Positions 54,375 through 64,000 are shown, counted from the first letter of the stretch. The stretch is 64,000 nt of DNA from Mycobacterium sp. MS1601 (GCF_001984215.1 NZ_CP019420.1:1860001-1924000), one strand, 5' to 3'. A program made the numbers and translations. Notes: generated from the letters alone by a model not told the origin.

Positions 54375-55398
54375 CGAGGGCCTTGGCGAGGGCATCGAGT
54401 TGTTGCACCTGCCAAGCTTCGAACGAATCGGTGCCGGGCGGCACGGTTTCGGTGACATCGACCACCGGGATGCCTGCGCTCTCGGCCGCGGCGCGAATCT
54501 GCTCCGGCACGGATCCTTCGGTCTGGGTGTTGTAGATCAGCACGTCGGCGCCCCGGGATTCCAGCAGGCCCAGGACGGCCTGCAGGTCGGCCGGGGATGG
54601 GTCGGTCTCGTTGGCCGACGACGCCTGGTACCCGGCCGGGGTGACGTTCACCAGCCCGGTTGCCTCAGCCATGTCGTCGAAGACGCTTTCGGTTGCGACG
54701 TAACGTTTTCCGTCGGCCTTGCTCTTGAGTTCGGCGATCTTGTCGGTGTACGGCGCCATCTCGGTGGTGAACTCGTCGCGGCGGCCCTCGAAGTAGTCGG
54801 CGGCCTCGGGCGCGAGCTTGGCCAGTTCGGCGGTCACGGAGTCGGCCAGCGTCATCACCGCGGTGGGGCTGTACCAGGCGTGCGGGTTGGTTCCGGCTTC
54901 GTCGTTGTCGTGGTCGTGGTCGTGGTCGTGCCCGTGCTCGTCTTCGTGCGCATGTTCCTCTTCGTGCCCATGCTCGTCGTCGTGAGCCTGGCCCGTCTCC
55001 GACAGTGCGGCCACGACGGGAGCGTCGGGCGCCGACGTAGCAGCCAGCTTGGCAGCCCACTCGTCGTAGTGGCCGCCGTTGATGACCACCAGCTGGGCAC
55101 CTTCGAAGGTGGCGGCGTCCGAGGGTGACGGCTCGTAGTCATGCGGATCCACCGACGACGACGCCAGCACCGTCTTCACGTCGGCGCACGCGCCGCCCAG
55201 GTCGGACACGATGTCCCCCCACTGGTCGACGCTGACCACCACCGCCACCGGGGTGACGGGGCAGTCGCCTGACGCGACAGCCGATGTCGAGGTGTCCGCG
55301 GCGGGCTCACTGCCGCCAGAGCATGCCGCCAATCCGAACGGGGCCGCCAACATCGCAACTGCTATCAAGCCAAGCCGCGACGAGTTCACACGAGTCAT
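54367..55398 (-). CDS. znuA: Zinc-binding lipoprotein ZnuA-type with histidine-rich loop
   Basis: A 343-residue cluster A-I metal-binding protein. The signal ends in lipobox LAAC (Cys26). The metal ligands are His86 (DPHDYEP) and His173 (NPHAWYS), with a flexible His/Asp/Glu loop at residues 139-163 between them that acts as a zinc-collecting arm. At the position of the usual third histidine the sequence reads VATESVF, with Glu237. This and His110 near GGHYDEW may complete the site. It heads the znuA-znuC-znuB operon and is divergent from the CobW-family gene. Confidence 0.92.
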   Translation of the reverse strand: MTRVNSSRLGLIAVAMLAAPFGLAACSGGSEPAADTSTSAVASGDCPVTPVAVVVSVDQWGDIVSDLGGACADVKTVLASSSVDPHDYEPSPSDAATFEGAQLVVINGGHYDEWAAKLAATSAPDAPVVAALSETGQAHDDEHGHEEEHAHEDEHGHDHDHDHDNDEAGTNPHAWYSPTAVMTLADSVTAELAKLAPEAADYFEGRRDEFTTEMAPYTDKIAELKSKADGKRYVATESVFDDMAEATGLVNVTPAGYQASSANETDPSPADLQAVLGLLESRGADVLIYNTQTEGSVPEQIRAAAESAGIPVVDVTETVPPGTDSFEAWQVQQLDALAKALGV

Positions 55399-55405
55399 GC
55401 GATAA

Positions 55406-55420
55406 CGATAACGGTTTCCA
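55406..55420. promoter_or_regulatory. Possible Zur-type box (znuA side)
   Basis: CGATAACGGTTTCCA on the plus strand reads TGGAAACCGTTATCG towards znuA, a degenerate version of TGRnAAYnRTTnYCA with one mismatch. It ends eight bases upstream of the znuA start, so it would overlap its promoter or ribosome site. It is much weaker than the 55448 box. Confidence 0.5.
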
Positions 55421-55447
55421 ATTCACTTAAGCCAGTCGGGGGCTAAC

Positions 55448-55470
55448 TTAATGACAATGATTATCATTAA
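55448..55470. promoter_or_regulatory. Zur/Fur-type operator (CobW-gene side)
   Basis: A 23-base near-perfect palindrome with TTAA at both ends and the core TGAcAATgATTaTCA centred on position 55459. The pattern TGAnAATnATTnTCA is the classical Fur/Zur-family box, and the genes on both sides are zinc uptake genes, so Zur is the likely ligand. It ends only three bases before the CobW-family ATG. Confidence 0.82.
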
Positions 55471-55473
55471 GGC

Positions 55474-56610
<1,137 letters not shown>

Positions 56611-56650
56611 CCTCCCGGCGTCAGCCACGGGGAGGCCGGTACCCGAGTTT

Positions 56651-56685
56651 CCCGAACGCCCGGCGTGGATCACCGGGCGTTCGGG
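56651..56685. terminator. Strong hairpin after CobW-family gene
   Basis: CCCGAACGCCCGG (56651-56663) is perfectly complementary in inverted order to CCGGGCGTTCGGG (56673-56685) with a nine-base loop. It lies in the 120-base gap between the convergent CobW-family and aztD genes and probably terminates both. Confidence 0.7.
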
Positions 56686-56730
56686 CGGTCACTCGATGAG
56701 TTCGTCACCGAGAACCGGTACCGATCTCGG

Positions 56731-57906
56731 TCAGTGCGCTATCGGTCCGTTGAGTTCATTGGGGGTGTGCGGCAACGTCGCGGTCCGGGTGATCTCACCG
56801 TCCTCGACGTCGACGAGGTGGATCTCGGCCGACGCCGGATCTGTCACGTAGACATCGTGATCGCGGACGAACACCGTCGGCCGCGGCTGCTGCCAGTCGT
56901 CGGGCTCGGTCCACGGCGTCACCACGTCGATGCTGCGCACCAGAGCCGCGGTGGCCGGATCGAACACGTGCAGCTTGCCGTCGGTACCGAGCATCAGCGC
57001 CTCGGCATGTGGACCCCTGGCCAGTGACCGGAACGAGTAACTCGCCCCTTCCGGCATCGGGACCAACCTCAACTGCTCGGCCTCGGTGTCCACCAGCGCG
57101 AACTGCGTGGGCCGTTCCAGTTCGGCATCGGGATCTGTCTTGTAGTCGGTGAGCGCGACCGGTGAGTCCGGATGACCCTTGATGTTTCCGGTGCGGCCGT
57201 AGGGATCCGGACTGGGGATCTTGGTGAAGGCACCGGCCTGGTAGACGATCGGACCGTTCTGGCAACCGAACACGACAGCCTCGTCGGCCACCACGGTCTC
57301 ACCGTGCAGTCCGAGGCAATCCTCCGTACGGGCGATCTCCTGGCCACTGGCGTCCATCGCGATCGCACCGGTACGGCCGTCTTCGGTGCCTTCACTGATC
57401 AACCGGGTACCGTCGGCGAGAACAACGGCGACACCGTGATGTGCCGCGGAAGCGGAGAACGTCTGGGTCTGCGGTTGTCCCCCGGCTTCCAGGTCGTGCG
57501 GATCGAACACCGTGACCTCCCCGGTGCCGTCGGCGAACAGCACGGTGTTCTCCCCATGCACCACAACGTGTCCCGGCTTGGCAGCGGGGAAGACCACGTC
57601 GGTGAGCGAGCCCGATGCCGCGTCGAGCACCTGGAAGCCCTCGCCGGTGGACACCATCACGTGGCTGTCATCGCCCGCCGGGTTGATCCGCAGGAAGCCG
57701 GTCATCGGGATGTCGGCCTTGGCTTCGAGGGTTTCACCGTCGAGCACCATGATGCCGCCGTCATACGTGACCGCCACCGGCTCGGCGATGGTGACATCGG
57801 CGGCCGGCGACTGCGCCGTCTGCTCGGCACCGCCGCTGCATCCTGCGGCCACGAGCACCGTCAGGACCGCACCCGTTGCCAGGGCAACCGGATTTCGTGT
57901 TGACAT
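56731..57906 (-). CDS. aztD: AztD-like zinc metallochaperone lipoprotein
   Basis: A 391-residue exported protein with lipobox VAAGC (Cys23) and a repeat-rich beta-propeller (repeats such as YDGGIMVLDGETLEA, GEGFQVLDAASGSLTD, LHVFDPATAALVRSI). In Paracoccus AztD is an extracytoplasmic chaperone that hands zinc to the AztC binding protein. A conserved His pair (SAAHHGVAVVLADG) and two cysteines (EDCLGLHGE, FGCQNGP) are visible. It has an AGGAG ribosome site and is the last gene of the aztB-aztC-aztD operon. Confidence 0.87.
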   Translation of the reverse strand: MSTRNPVALATGAVLTVLVAAGCSGGAEQTAQSPAADVTIAEPVAVTYDGGIMVLDGETLEAKADIPMTGFLRINPAGDDSHVMVSTGEGFQVLDAASGSLTDVVFPAAKPGHVVVHGENTVLFADGTGEVTVFDPHDLEAGGQPQTQTFSASAAHHGVAVVLADGTRLISEGTEDGRTGAIAMDASGQEIARTEDCLGLHGETVVADEAVVFGCQNGPIVYQAGAFTKIPSPDPYGRTGNIKGHPDSPVALTDYKTDPDAELERPTQFALVDTEAEQLRLVPMPEGASYSFRSLARGPHAEALMLGTDGKLHVFDPATAALVRSIDVVTPWTEPDDWQQPRPTVFVRDHDVYVTDPASAEIHLVDVEDGEITRTATLPHTPNELNGPIAH

Positions 57907-57939
57907 GTGTTCTCCTATCTCTTTGTGAAGCAATTGTTT

Positions 57940-58830
57940 TCAGGAGAGACCGGCGACGATCCGGTCGGTGTTGGCACGCATCATGTCTATGTAGGTGCCC
58001 GCTTCGGTTCCTGGCTCGGACAACGACTCGCTGTAGAGGGACACCACCTCGACGTCCACTCCTGCCTGCGAAGCCAGCGCCCGCGCCAGGCGGTCCGGCT
58101 GGCTGGTGTCGACGAAGATGGTGCCGACCCCGGCGTCGCGGATGGCGTTGGTGAGCGACGCGAGGTCCGACGGAGCCGGGGACGCGAGTGTCGTGCCGCT
58201 GGGCACCACGGCGCCGACGACGGTGAAGCCGAAGCGCTGGGCGAGGTAGCCCAGTACGTGATGGTTGGTGACCAGCGCGTGGCGTGGCAAATCTGCGAAG
58301 CGCTGCTCCATCTCGTGTGAGAGTTGTTGCAGCCGTGCGCGATAGGCATCGGCATTGGCGGTGATGCCACTGGCGTCCGGCAGGCGCTCGATCAGTGCTG
58401 CCTCGATGGCGTCGACCGCGGCGATCATGCGGTCCGGGTCGGTCCAGAAGTGCGGATCGGGCGCCCCGGCGGTGTCGCCCTCGGAGTAGGCGATCGCGTC
58501 GACGCGGTCCCCGATCGCCAGTGTCGGCACACCGCGCTCGGCGGCGGCGTCGACGTGGTGCTGCACACCCTCTTCCAGCCCCAGCCCGTTGTAGACGATC
58601 AGGTCGGCACGCGAGGTGACATCGGCCTCCTGTGCCGACAGCTGGAACGAATGGGGATCGGCATTGCGTTTCATCAGCACTGTGACATCGGCGATGTCAC
58701 AGGCGATGTTCTCCACGACGTCACCCAGGATGTTTGTGGTCACGACGATATGCGCTGTGTCGTCTGATTGCACACTGCTGCAACCGATCACCAACAGCAG
58801 GGCCATGACGACTGCGGGCCATCTGATCAC
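57940..58830 (-). CDS. aztC: AztC-like zinc-binding lipoprotein
   Basis: A 296-residue cluster A-I solute-binding protein with lipobox VIGC near residue 17. The metal ligands fit His in NADPHSFQLSAQEA, His in PDPHFWTDPDR, His in VTNHHVLGYLAQRFG and Asp in IFVDTSQP, the full three-His/one-Asp zinc site that the ZnuA-type protein in this window lacks. There is no histidine-rich loop. It overlaps the AztB fusion gene by four bases and is followed by aztD, which presumably loads it. Confidence 0.9.
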   Translation of the reverse strand: MIRWPAVVMALLLVIGCSSVQSDDTAHIVVTTNILGDVVENIACDIADVTVLMKRNADPHSFQLSAQEADVTSRADLIVYNGLGLEEGVQHHVDAAAERGVPTLAIGDRVDAIAYSEGDTAGAPDPHFWTDPDRMIAAVDAIEAALIERLPDASGITANADAYRARLQQLSHEMEQRFADLPRHALVTNHHVLGYLAQRFGFTVVGAVVPSGTTLASPAPSDLASLTNAIRDAGVGTIFVDTSQPDRLARALASQAGVDVEVVSLYSESLSEPGTEAGTYIDMMRANTDRIVAGLS

Positions 58831-60764
58831 CGGCCGGTCTCCGACATCAGATCGGGCGTCACGGTGGTGCGCAGCGTCCGGGCCAGACGCAGGCCATCGC
58901 GGTAGTCGATCTCGTAGACGGCTCTGGCAGCTGCATCGTTGACGTAGGCCCTGTCGCGGTCGACCTCGATCACCCCGTCGGGCGCACCCAATGCCAGTTC
59001 TGCGGTCTGCGTCGCAGCGGCGACGTCGAACAACCGCAGGATCCCGTCGGTCGTGAGCACCAGAACCTGCCCGTCACCGGCCGAGTTCGCCGCCGCAGCA
59101 CCCGGAACCGTGACCACGTCCCAGGTGTGCTTGGCGCTGGTCAGCATCCACACCTGGTCACCGTCGAGACCGACGATCTCCCCTCCCCCGCCCCGGTTGG
59201 CCAGCAGACCCAGTTCGGGCGTCTGGCCGGCCGGAAAGGGGATGGCGGTGGCGTCCTCGCCGCTGACCCGAACCGCGCCATCACGGCACGCCAGCACCGT
59301 GGCGGTACGCGTGGCGGCAACGCCACCGGTTGCCTGACACCGGACGGGCATCACCATGGAGCAACCGTCCTCGTCGACCACCAGCAGTTCACCGGCATCG
59401 GTCGCGACGATCAGCGAGTCCCCTTGCGGCACCGCCACCCTGACACCGCCGGGACCTTCCTCCGGGCGAATATCGCCATCAGCCAGGGCATTCCGATCCA
59501 ACGTCATCACATCGCCACCTGCTGTACGCAGTGCAACCCGGTGGGCGTCAGCGGTCACCGCAACGGCAGCGTCGGCGCTGCCCACCACCGCGGGTGGTCG
59601 TTCGTAGTAGTGGTTGTGGTCACCGTGGTCGAAGGTCCATGCCCCGGAATCCACGACGGCGGTGCCATCGGATCCCATCAGGTAACCGAACCGGCCGTCA
59701 CCGACGAGGGTGTGTACCGGGCCGAACTCGCCGACCCGGACCGCCGTTTCCTCCACTGCGTCGATGACTTCGGTTGCACCGGTGGCGGAGTCGGCGACGA
59801 TAAGGCGGGTGGGAGCGTCGTCGAGTTCCTGCACTTGCGGCGAGCTCAGATTGTGTTCCGCCCCCTCCGGAGCGCCGGCCGGTGGCGAAGCCGGGCTGCA
59901 CCCGGCGAGCCCGATGCCGGCCACCGCGATCACCGCACCGCGGCGCAGGCGAGCCGGCAGCTCATGCAGGGCCAGCGACAGGAAGAACAGCACCACCGCC
60001 GTGGCGGCGATCGTGGCTCCGCCGGCAGTGCCCGCATGCCACGAGACGATGAGGCCCAGTGTCACCGCGGCGGAGCCGACAACTGCTGCGCCGACCATGA
60101 TCTGAGGCACGCTGCGCGCCCATACCATCGCCGCGGCCGGGGGTGCCACCAGCAGGCCCAGCATCAGCAGCGTGCCGACCACCCGGAAGGACGCGACGAT
60201 GGCGGCAGCCATCAGGACGGTGAGTGTTGCCGTCGCCAACCGCGGGTGCAGCCCCAACGTCACTGCCTTGCGGACGTCGAAGGTGGCGGCGGTGAACGCC
60301 CGCCTGCCCACGAACGCGACAGACCCGATGACAACCAGGGCGACCGTCAGCCAGAGTACGTCAGAGGTGTTGGCGGCCAACACATCACCGAACAGCAGCG
60401 CAGTCAGATCGGTGGCATGGCTGCGCGAATGCGACACCACGATGACACCGAGGGCAAGCATCCCGACCAGAAGCAGCCCGATTCCGGTGTCGGCGGACAG
60501 TCGTCTGGAGGAACCGAGGGCGGACACCCCGTAGGCCATGGCAAGTGCGGCTGCCATGGCGCCGAACACGATGTTGCCGCCCATCACCGAAGCCAGCGCG
60601 ACACCAGGGAGCACACCGTGCGACATGGCTTCGCCGAGAAAGGCCGCGCCACGCAGCACCACCCAGGTGCCGACGATCGCACAGATGGCGGTGACCACCA
60701 GACCGGCTGTCAGTGCATTCCTGACGAGGGGGGATTCGAATGGTTCGCTCAGCCAACCCAGCAC
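58827..60764 (-). CDS. aztB: AztB-like zinc ABC permease fused to an extracytoplasmic beta-propeller domain
   Basis: A 645-residue protein with two parts. Residues 1-~268 are a complete ABC-3 permease (GAAFLGEAMSHGVLPGVALASVMGG; SFRVVGTLLMLGLLVAPPAAAMVWA). Residues ~290-645 are a repeat-rich domain like the AztD propeller (LIVADSATGATEVIDAV, DSLIVATDAGELLVVDEDG, DGILRLFDVAAATQTAEL). The join looks like a lipoprotein signal: RRGAVIAVAGIGLAGC, Cys289. The second part carries a histidine cluster (FDHGDHNHYY, residues 378-387) probably binding zinc. The join would leave the domain outside the membrane, tethered to the permease. The usual permease is about 280-300 residues, so this is roughly double. 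A frameshift-made fusion is the alternative. Confidence 0.85.
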   Translation of the reverse strand: MLGWLSEPFESPLVRNALTAGLVVTAICAIVGTWVVLRGAAFLGEAMSHGVLPGVALASVMGGNIVFGAMAAALAMAYGVSALGSSRRLSADTGIGLLLVGMLALGVIVVSHSRSHATDLTALLFGDVLAANTSDVLWLTVALVVIGSVAFVGRRAFTAATFDVRKAVTLGLHPRLATATLTVLMAAAIVASFRVVGTLLMLGLLVAPPAAAMVWARSVPQIMVGAAVVGSAAVTLGLIVSWHAGTAGGATIAATAVVLFFLSLALHELPARLRRGAVIAVAGIGLAGCSPASPPAGAPEGAEHNLSSPQVQELDDAPTRLIVADSATGATEVIDAVEETAVRVGEFGPVHTLVGDGRFGYLMGSDGTAVVDSGAWTFDHGDHNHYYERPPAVVGSADAAVAVTADAHRVALRTAGGDVMTLDRNALADGDIRPEEGPGGVRVAVPQGDSLIVATDAGELLVVDEDGCSMVMPVRCQATGGVAATRTATVLACRDGAVRVSGEDATAIPFPAGQTPELGLLANRGGGGEIVGLDGDQVWMLTSAKHTWDVVTVPGAAAANSAGDGQVLVLTTDGILRLFDVAAATQTAELALGAPDGVIEVDRDRAYVNDAAARAVYEIDYRDGLRLARTLRTTVTPDLMSETGR

Positions 60765-60778
60765 CCGCTAGACTTTAA

Positions 60779-60795
60779 ATGGTAACGATAACCAT
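60779..60795. promoter_or_regulatory. Zur-type box between aztB and aztA
   Basis: The 17-mer ATGGT-AACGATA-ACCAT has five-base perfect arms and lies between the divergent aztB and aztA starts, 15 bases above aztB. Its core TGGTAACGATAACCA has the spacing of the 55406 sequence, so both may be the species' lower-affinity Zur sites. Zur control of zinc importers is established; this site is inferred. Confidence 0.6.
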
Positions 60796-60805
60796 TACTA
60801 ATTAG

Positions 60806-61426
60806 ATGTGGTGCATGACTGGAAGCTACGTATCCCTGACCTCAGTGTCGTTCGGCTACAACCACATCCAGGTACTGAACGACTTCACCGTGAAGATGCG
60901 GGCCGAGTCGGCAACCGCGGTGGTCGGGGCCAACGGCTGCGGGAAGTCGACAGTGCTCGGTTTGATTGCCGGAGTCCTGAAACCATCGGCCGGCACCGTG
61001 GACTGCGCATCGGAGGTGGCGCTGGCCCCGCAACACAGCCAGGTTGCCGAGAGCTTTCCCATCACAGTGGCCGAGGTGGTCGCCATGGGCCGGTGGCGCA
61101 AGCTCGGCCTGTTGCGCCCGATGACAACCGACGACCGGCGCATCGTCGACCACTGGATCAGAACTCTCGGACTGGACCCGCTGCGCAGGCGCCGCATCGG
61201 CGAACTGTCCGGCGGGCAACGCCAGCGCGCCCTGGTGGCGCAGGCCTTTGCCCAGCAGGCGCCCGTCGTTGCTCTCGACGAGCCGACCACCGGGATGGAC
61301 GACGCATCGAAGAAACAGGTGATCAACGCCATTCGTGAACTGGTCGCAACCGGCCACACGGTCGTGGTGGCCACCCATGACCCGGACCTGGCGCGGGCCT
61401 GCGACCACACGGTGGCTCTACCCTGA
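60806..61426 (+). CDS. aztA: AztA-like zinc ABC ATPase
   Basis: A 206-residue short ABC ATPase: Walker [11 protein letters not shown]-loop [22 protein letters not shown], signature [16 protein letters not shown], Walker [13 protein letters not shown], switch [11 protein letters not shown]. It is compact, as in the zinc-importer subfamily, and completes the importer with the divergent aztB-aztC-aztD. The ATG at 60806 or the ATG nine bases later (MTGSYVSL) may be the true start; the upstream site is shared with the Zur-type box. Confidence 0.9.
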   Translation: MWCMTGSYVSLTSVSFGYNHIQVLNDFTVKMRAESATAVVGANGCGKSTVLGLIAGVLKPSAGTVDCASEVALAPQHSQVAESFPITVAEVVAMGRWRKLGLLRPMTTDDRRIVDHWIRTLGLDPLRRRRIGELSGGQRQRALVAQAFAQQAPVVALDEPTTGMDDASKKQVINAIRELVATGHTVVVATHDPDLARACDHTVALP

Positions 61427-61430
61427 GGAC

Positions 61431-62189
61431 ATGGCTGCAATCGATCTGAACGCTGATCTGGGCGAAGGCTTCGGCGTGTGGGATCTGGGCGACGACGACG
61501 CGATGCTGGCAGTTGTGACCAGCGCGAACGTGGCGTGCGGCTTCCACGCCGGCGACCCGGCCCGGCTGGCCAGGACCTGCCGCGCCGCCGCAGAGCACGG
61601 CGTTCGGATCGGCGCACAGGTGAGCTATCGCGACCTGGCCGGATTCGGGCGTCGGTTCATCGATGTCGACATCGATGATCTCCGGGCCGACGTGATCTAT
61701 CAGATCGGAGCGCTGGACGCTCTGGCCCGCGTCGCCGGATCGTCGGTGGCCTATGTCAAACCCCATGGGGCGCTCTACAACTCGATAGTCAAGCACCGTG
61801 ACCAGGCACGCGCCGTCGCCGAGGCCGTGGCAGCGGTGAACCCGGCACTGCCGGTGCTGGGCCTGCCCGGATCGGTGTTTCTCCAACAGGCGCGACAACT
61901 CGGGTTGCGCACCGTCGCCGAGGCATTCGCCGACCGCGCCTACACACCCGACGGGCAACTGGTGTCCCGTCGCGAACCCGGCGCAGTCCTGCACGACCCG
62001 AACCAGATCGCCGACCGCGTGCTGGCCATGATCGAGACCGGACACCTCACCGCCGTCGACGGCTCCGCCACCCCCGTCCGCGCGGAGTCGGTGTGCGTAC
62101 ACGGCGATTCTCCCGGCGCGGTGCAGATAGCCAACGCCGTCCGGGACCGGTTGACGGCCGCCGGCGTCGAACTGACGCCGTTCGTCTAA
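61431..62189 (+). CDS. pxpA: 5-oxoprolinase subunit A (PxpA, LamB/YcsF family)
   Basis: A 252-residue LamB/YcsF protein with the family opening [40 protein letters not shown], then [10 protein letters not shown] and [26 protein letters not shown]. PxpA works with PxpB and PxpC to open 5-oxoproline to glutamate using ATP, but no pxpB or pxpC is present in this window. It begins five bases after aztA, with GAGG inside the aztA stop region, so it may be read with aztA. Its stop overlaps the convergent ctpC stop. Confidence 0.9.
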   Translation: MAAIDLNADLGEGFGVWDLGDDDAMLAVVTSANVACGFHAGDPARLARTCRAAAEHGVRIGAQVSYRDLAGFGRRFIDVDIDDLRADVIYQIGALDALARVAGSSVAYVKPHGALYNSIVKHRDQARAVAEAVAAVNPALPVLGLPGSVFLQQARQLGLRTVAEAFADRAYTPDGQLVSRREPGAVLHDPNQIADRVLAMIETGHLTAVDGSATPVRAESVCVHGDSPGAVQIANAVRDRLTAAGVELTPFV

Positions 62190-64000
62190 CGTTCGCGGCC
62201 ATCCAGCTCGTAGCGAATCAGCCGGGAGCTGTTGGCCACCACGGCCACCGACGAGGCGTTGTGCAGGATCGCCGCCATGACCGGTGACAGACCACCGCCG
62301 GCTCCGAGCAACAGACCGAAGGCATTGACGGCAATGGACATCGCGTAGTTCTGCCGGATCACCTCGACCGCGTGTCCACCGAGAGCGCGCACGTCGAGCA
62401 ACCGGCGCAGATCGTCACCGGCCAACGCCACGTCGGCGGTCTCGACGGCGACGTCGGTGCCGCCCAGTCCCATGGCGATCCCGATATCCGCGGCCGCCAG
62501 CGCAGGGGCGTCGTTGACGCCGTCGCCCACCATGGCCACGATGTAGCCCTCGTCGTGCAGCATCCGGACGGCATCGAGCTTGTCCTCGGGCAGCACCTCG
62601 GCGCGCCACTCCGTGATGCCGAGTTCTTCTGCAACGGCACGAGCGGTCTCCGGGTGATCACCGGTCAGCATGACGATCCGTTGAACTCCACTGGCGCGCA
62701 AGGCGTCCAGAACCGGCTTGGCCTCCGGCCGAACTTCGTCGCGCAGGCTGATCAACCCCACCAGGGTGCCGTCGACCGCCAGCAACAGCGGTGTCTCCGC
62801 CTCGGCGCGCAACCGGTGCACCCAGTCCTCGGCGGCGGTCGTGACGTCGACATTCTCACGGGCCAGCAACGCCGGGCTGCCCAGCAGCAACACCCTGCCG
62901 TCGGCCTGGGTGCGCATGCCGAGACCGACGAGCACCTCGCACTCCTCATGCGGCGGGATCGCGATGTGGCGTTCCTCGGTGGATCGGATGACCGCTTCGG
63001 CAAGCGGGTGACGGGAATGGATCTCAGAGCTGGCGGCATAGGCCAGCACCTGCTCGGGCAGCCAATCGTCGTGAAAGCTCACGATGTTGGTGACGACGGG
63101 TCGGCCGTTGGTGAGGGTGCCGGTCTTGTCGAACACGATGGCGTCCACACGACCGGCCTCTTCGAGATGCGCTCCGCCCTTGATCAGGATGCCGCGCCGT
63201 GCCCCGTTGCCGATGGCGGCGCTGATGGCCGTCGGCGTGGACAGTCCCACCGCGCAGGGGCAGGCCACCAACAGCATGGTCATCGCCCGTCGGACGTCGC
63301 CTGTCAGCAGCAGGGTGATTCCGGATACCAGGAACGACGCGGGCACAAAGCGCCTCGAGAAGTTCTCTCCCACAGTCTGAATGGGCGCCCGGTGCTGCTG
63401 CGCCTCCTCGACCCGGCTGACGATCCTGCCGATGGTGGTGTCCTTGCCCACAGCCGTCGCCCTGACCACCAGTCGGCCGCGCACCAGCACGGACCCGGCG
63501 TGCACCCGACTGCCGTCGGTGAGGGTGACCGGCAGATTCTCCCCGGTGATGGCTGACTGGTCCACCACGGCTTCGCCGGCGACGACCTCGCCGTCGACGG
63601 GTACCGCCACCTGTTCGTGCACCACCACATGGTCGCCGACCCGCAGCGCGTCGATGGACACCTGGACCTCGGTGCCGTCCGGCAGTTGGGTCCACGCGGT
63701 GTCCTGATTGCCCTGCAACAGGTTGGCGATGGCCCGACGGGTGCGGCGCAGCGTCAGATCCTGCAGGTACTCACCGATGTTCAGCAGCCACAGCACCGTC
63801 AGGGCCACCACGTTCTCCCGCAGCACCAGGCTGGCCACGGTCGCCGCGGAGACCAGCAGGTCCGTACCGGCGGCCTTGCCCCCACGCAGTGAACGCAGCG
63901 CACCGCGCAGGAACGGGTAACCGGTGGCGATGGTGACACCGGTGGCGAAAGTGCGACTGGCGGGCCCCAGCAGCGGCGTGCGGCGCAGTCCGTACCTTCG
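62186..64000 (-). CDS. ctpC: CtpC-type metal-transporting P-type ATPase (partial, N terminus outside window)
   Basis: The C-terminal 604 residues of a P1B ATPase; the frame stays open to the right edge. The sequence matches CtpC (Rv3270), a manganese/zinc exporter: actuator loop ITGENLPV, membrane metal site [13 protein letters not shown], phosphorylation site [10 protein letters not shown], the [34 protein letters not shown] nucleotide-domain block, [26 protein letters not shown], and the closing [22 protein letters not shown]. It is the only efflux-type metal gene in a zinc-uptake neighbourhood. Stop overlaps pxpA by two bases, so the genes are convergent. Confidence 0.93.
   Translation of the reverse strand, partial: RRYGLRRTPLLGPASRTFATGVTIATGYPFLRGALRSLRGGKAAGTDLLVSAATVASLVLRENVVALTVLWLLNIGEYLQDLTLRRTRRAIANLLQGNQDTAWTQLPDGTEVQVSIDALRVGDHVVVHEQVAVPVDGEVVAGEAVVDQSAITGENLPVTLTDGSRVHAGSVLVRGRLVVRATAVGKDTTIGRIVSRVEEAQQHRAPIQTVGENFSRRFVPASFLVSGITLLLTGDVRRAMTMLLVACPCAVGLSTPTAISAAIGNGARRGILIKGGAHLEEAGRVDAIVFDKTGTLTNGRPVVTNIVSFHDDWLPEQVLAYAASSEIHSRHPLAEAVIRSTEERHIAIPPHEECEVLVGLGMRTQADGRVLLLGSPALLARENVDVTTAAEDWVHRLRAEAETPLLLAVDGTLVGLISLRDEVRPEAKPVLDALRASGVQRIVMLTGDHPETARAVAEELGITEWRAEVLPEDKLDAVRMLHDEGYIVAMVGDGVNDAPALAAADIGIAMGLGGTDVAVETADVALAGDDLRRLLDVRALGGHAVEVIRQNYAMSIAVNAFGLLLGAGGGLSPVMAAILHNASSVAVVANSSRLIRYELDGRER

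Noticed and set aside
54900..54990. Repetitive GTGGTC/GTGCTC-like DNA considered as a tandem repeat element
   Set aside because: It simply encodes the His/Asp/Glu loop of the zinc-binding protein.
57927..57941. GAAGCAATTGTTTTC between aztC and aztD considered as a Zur box
   Set aside because: Only the central CAATTG and two flanking bases are symmetric, and it lies inside an operon gap of about 30 bases.

Overview
The window is high-GC actinobacterial DNA, almost certainly from a Mycobacterium/Mycolicibacterium. The evidence is the gene-for-gene resemblance of 1-41.6 kb to the M. tuberculosis cholesterol-catabolism locus (Rv3542c to Rv3574), the perfect operator motifs for both steroid regulators (KstR and KstR2), an mmpS-mmpL pair, mycobacterial small secreted proteins and a CtpC-type metal ATPase. 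Differences from M. tuberculosis (no fdxB, Rv3555c, PPE64 or nat; extra mmpS-mmpL, ketone-body, amino-acid and metal genes) suggest a free-living, probably fast-growing species.

Steroid region. 1-3963 (minus): chsH2 (cut by the window start), fadE29, fadE28 and cyp125 for side-chain removal, divergent from fadA5 plus two short companions (an unknown protein and a Ddn-like F420 enzyme). Two small secreted proteins and an mmpS-mmpL transporter pair follow (6.1-10.3 kb). 10.7-24.3 kb is the KstR2 regulon for the HIP (C/D ring) remnant: two SDRs, echA20, ipdA-ipdB-ipdC, fadA6, kstR2, ipdF, fadE30, fadD3, fadE31-fadE32-fadE33, followed by an aspB-type aminotransferase. Both ipdA and fadE33 carry a one-base deletion in a GGGG run, so each is either broken or mis-sequenced. 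25.5-30.5 kb is an insertion: a 3-hydroxybutyrate-dehydrogenase-like SDR with an MFS symporter and a divergent LysR regulator, two alpha/beta hydrolases and a tiny secreted protein. 30.5-41.6 kb completes the KstR regulon: hsaA-hsaD-hsaC-hsaB for rings A/B, kshB, a secreted protein, fadE34 and kstR, with a prolyl oligopeptidase and a TetR regulator in between.

Accessory catabolic region, 42.3-51.6 kb, lying between an otsB-like gene and a lacI-type regulator. It encodes a polar-amino-acid ABC importer, a PLP aminotransferase, an HpcH/HpaI aldolase, a luciferase-like oxidoreductase, two tandem SDRs, a second pair of luciferase-like proteins and an Lrp/AsnC regulator. I do not recognise this combination; it reads as uptake and catabolism of an amino-acid-like compound ending in a retro-aldol cleavage.

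Metal region, 52.7-64.0 kb. A znuA-znuC-znuB zinc importer diverges from a CobW-family GTPase across a near-perfect Zur/Fur-type palindrome. A second zinc importer of the Azt type follows: aztA is divergent from aztB-aztC-aztD, and the AztB permease is fused to an extracytoplasmic domain carrying a histidine-rich motif and an internal lipobox. An orphan 5-oxoprolinase subunit A and a CtpC-type P-type ATPase (cut by the window end) close the window. I saw no rRNA, tRNA, CRISPR, insertion sequence or phage gene.
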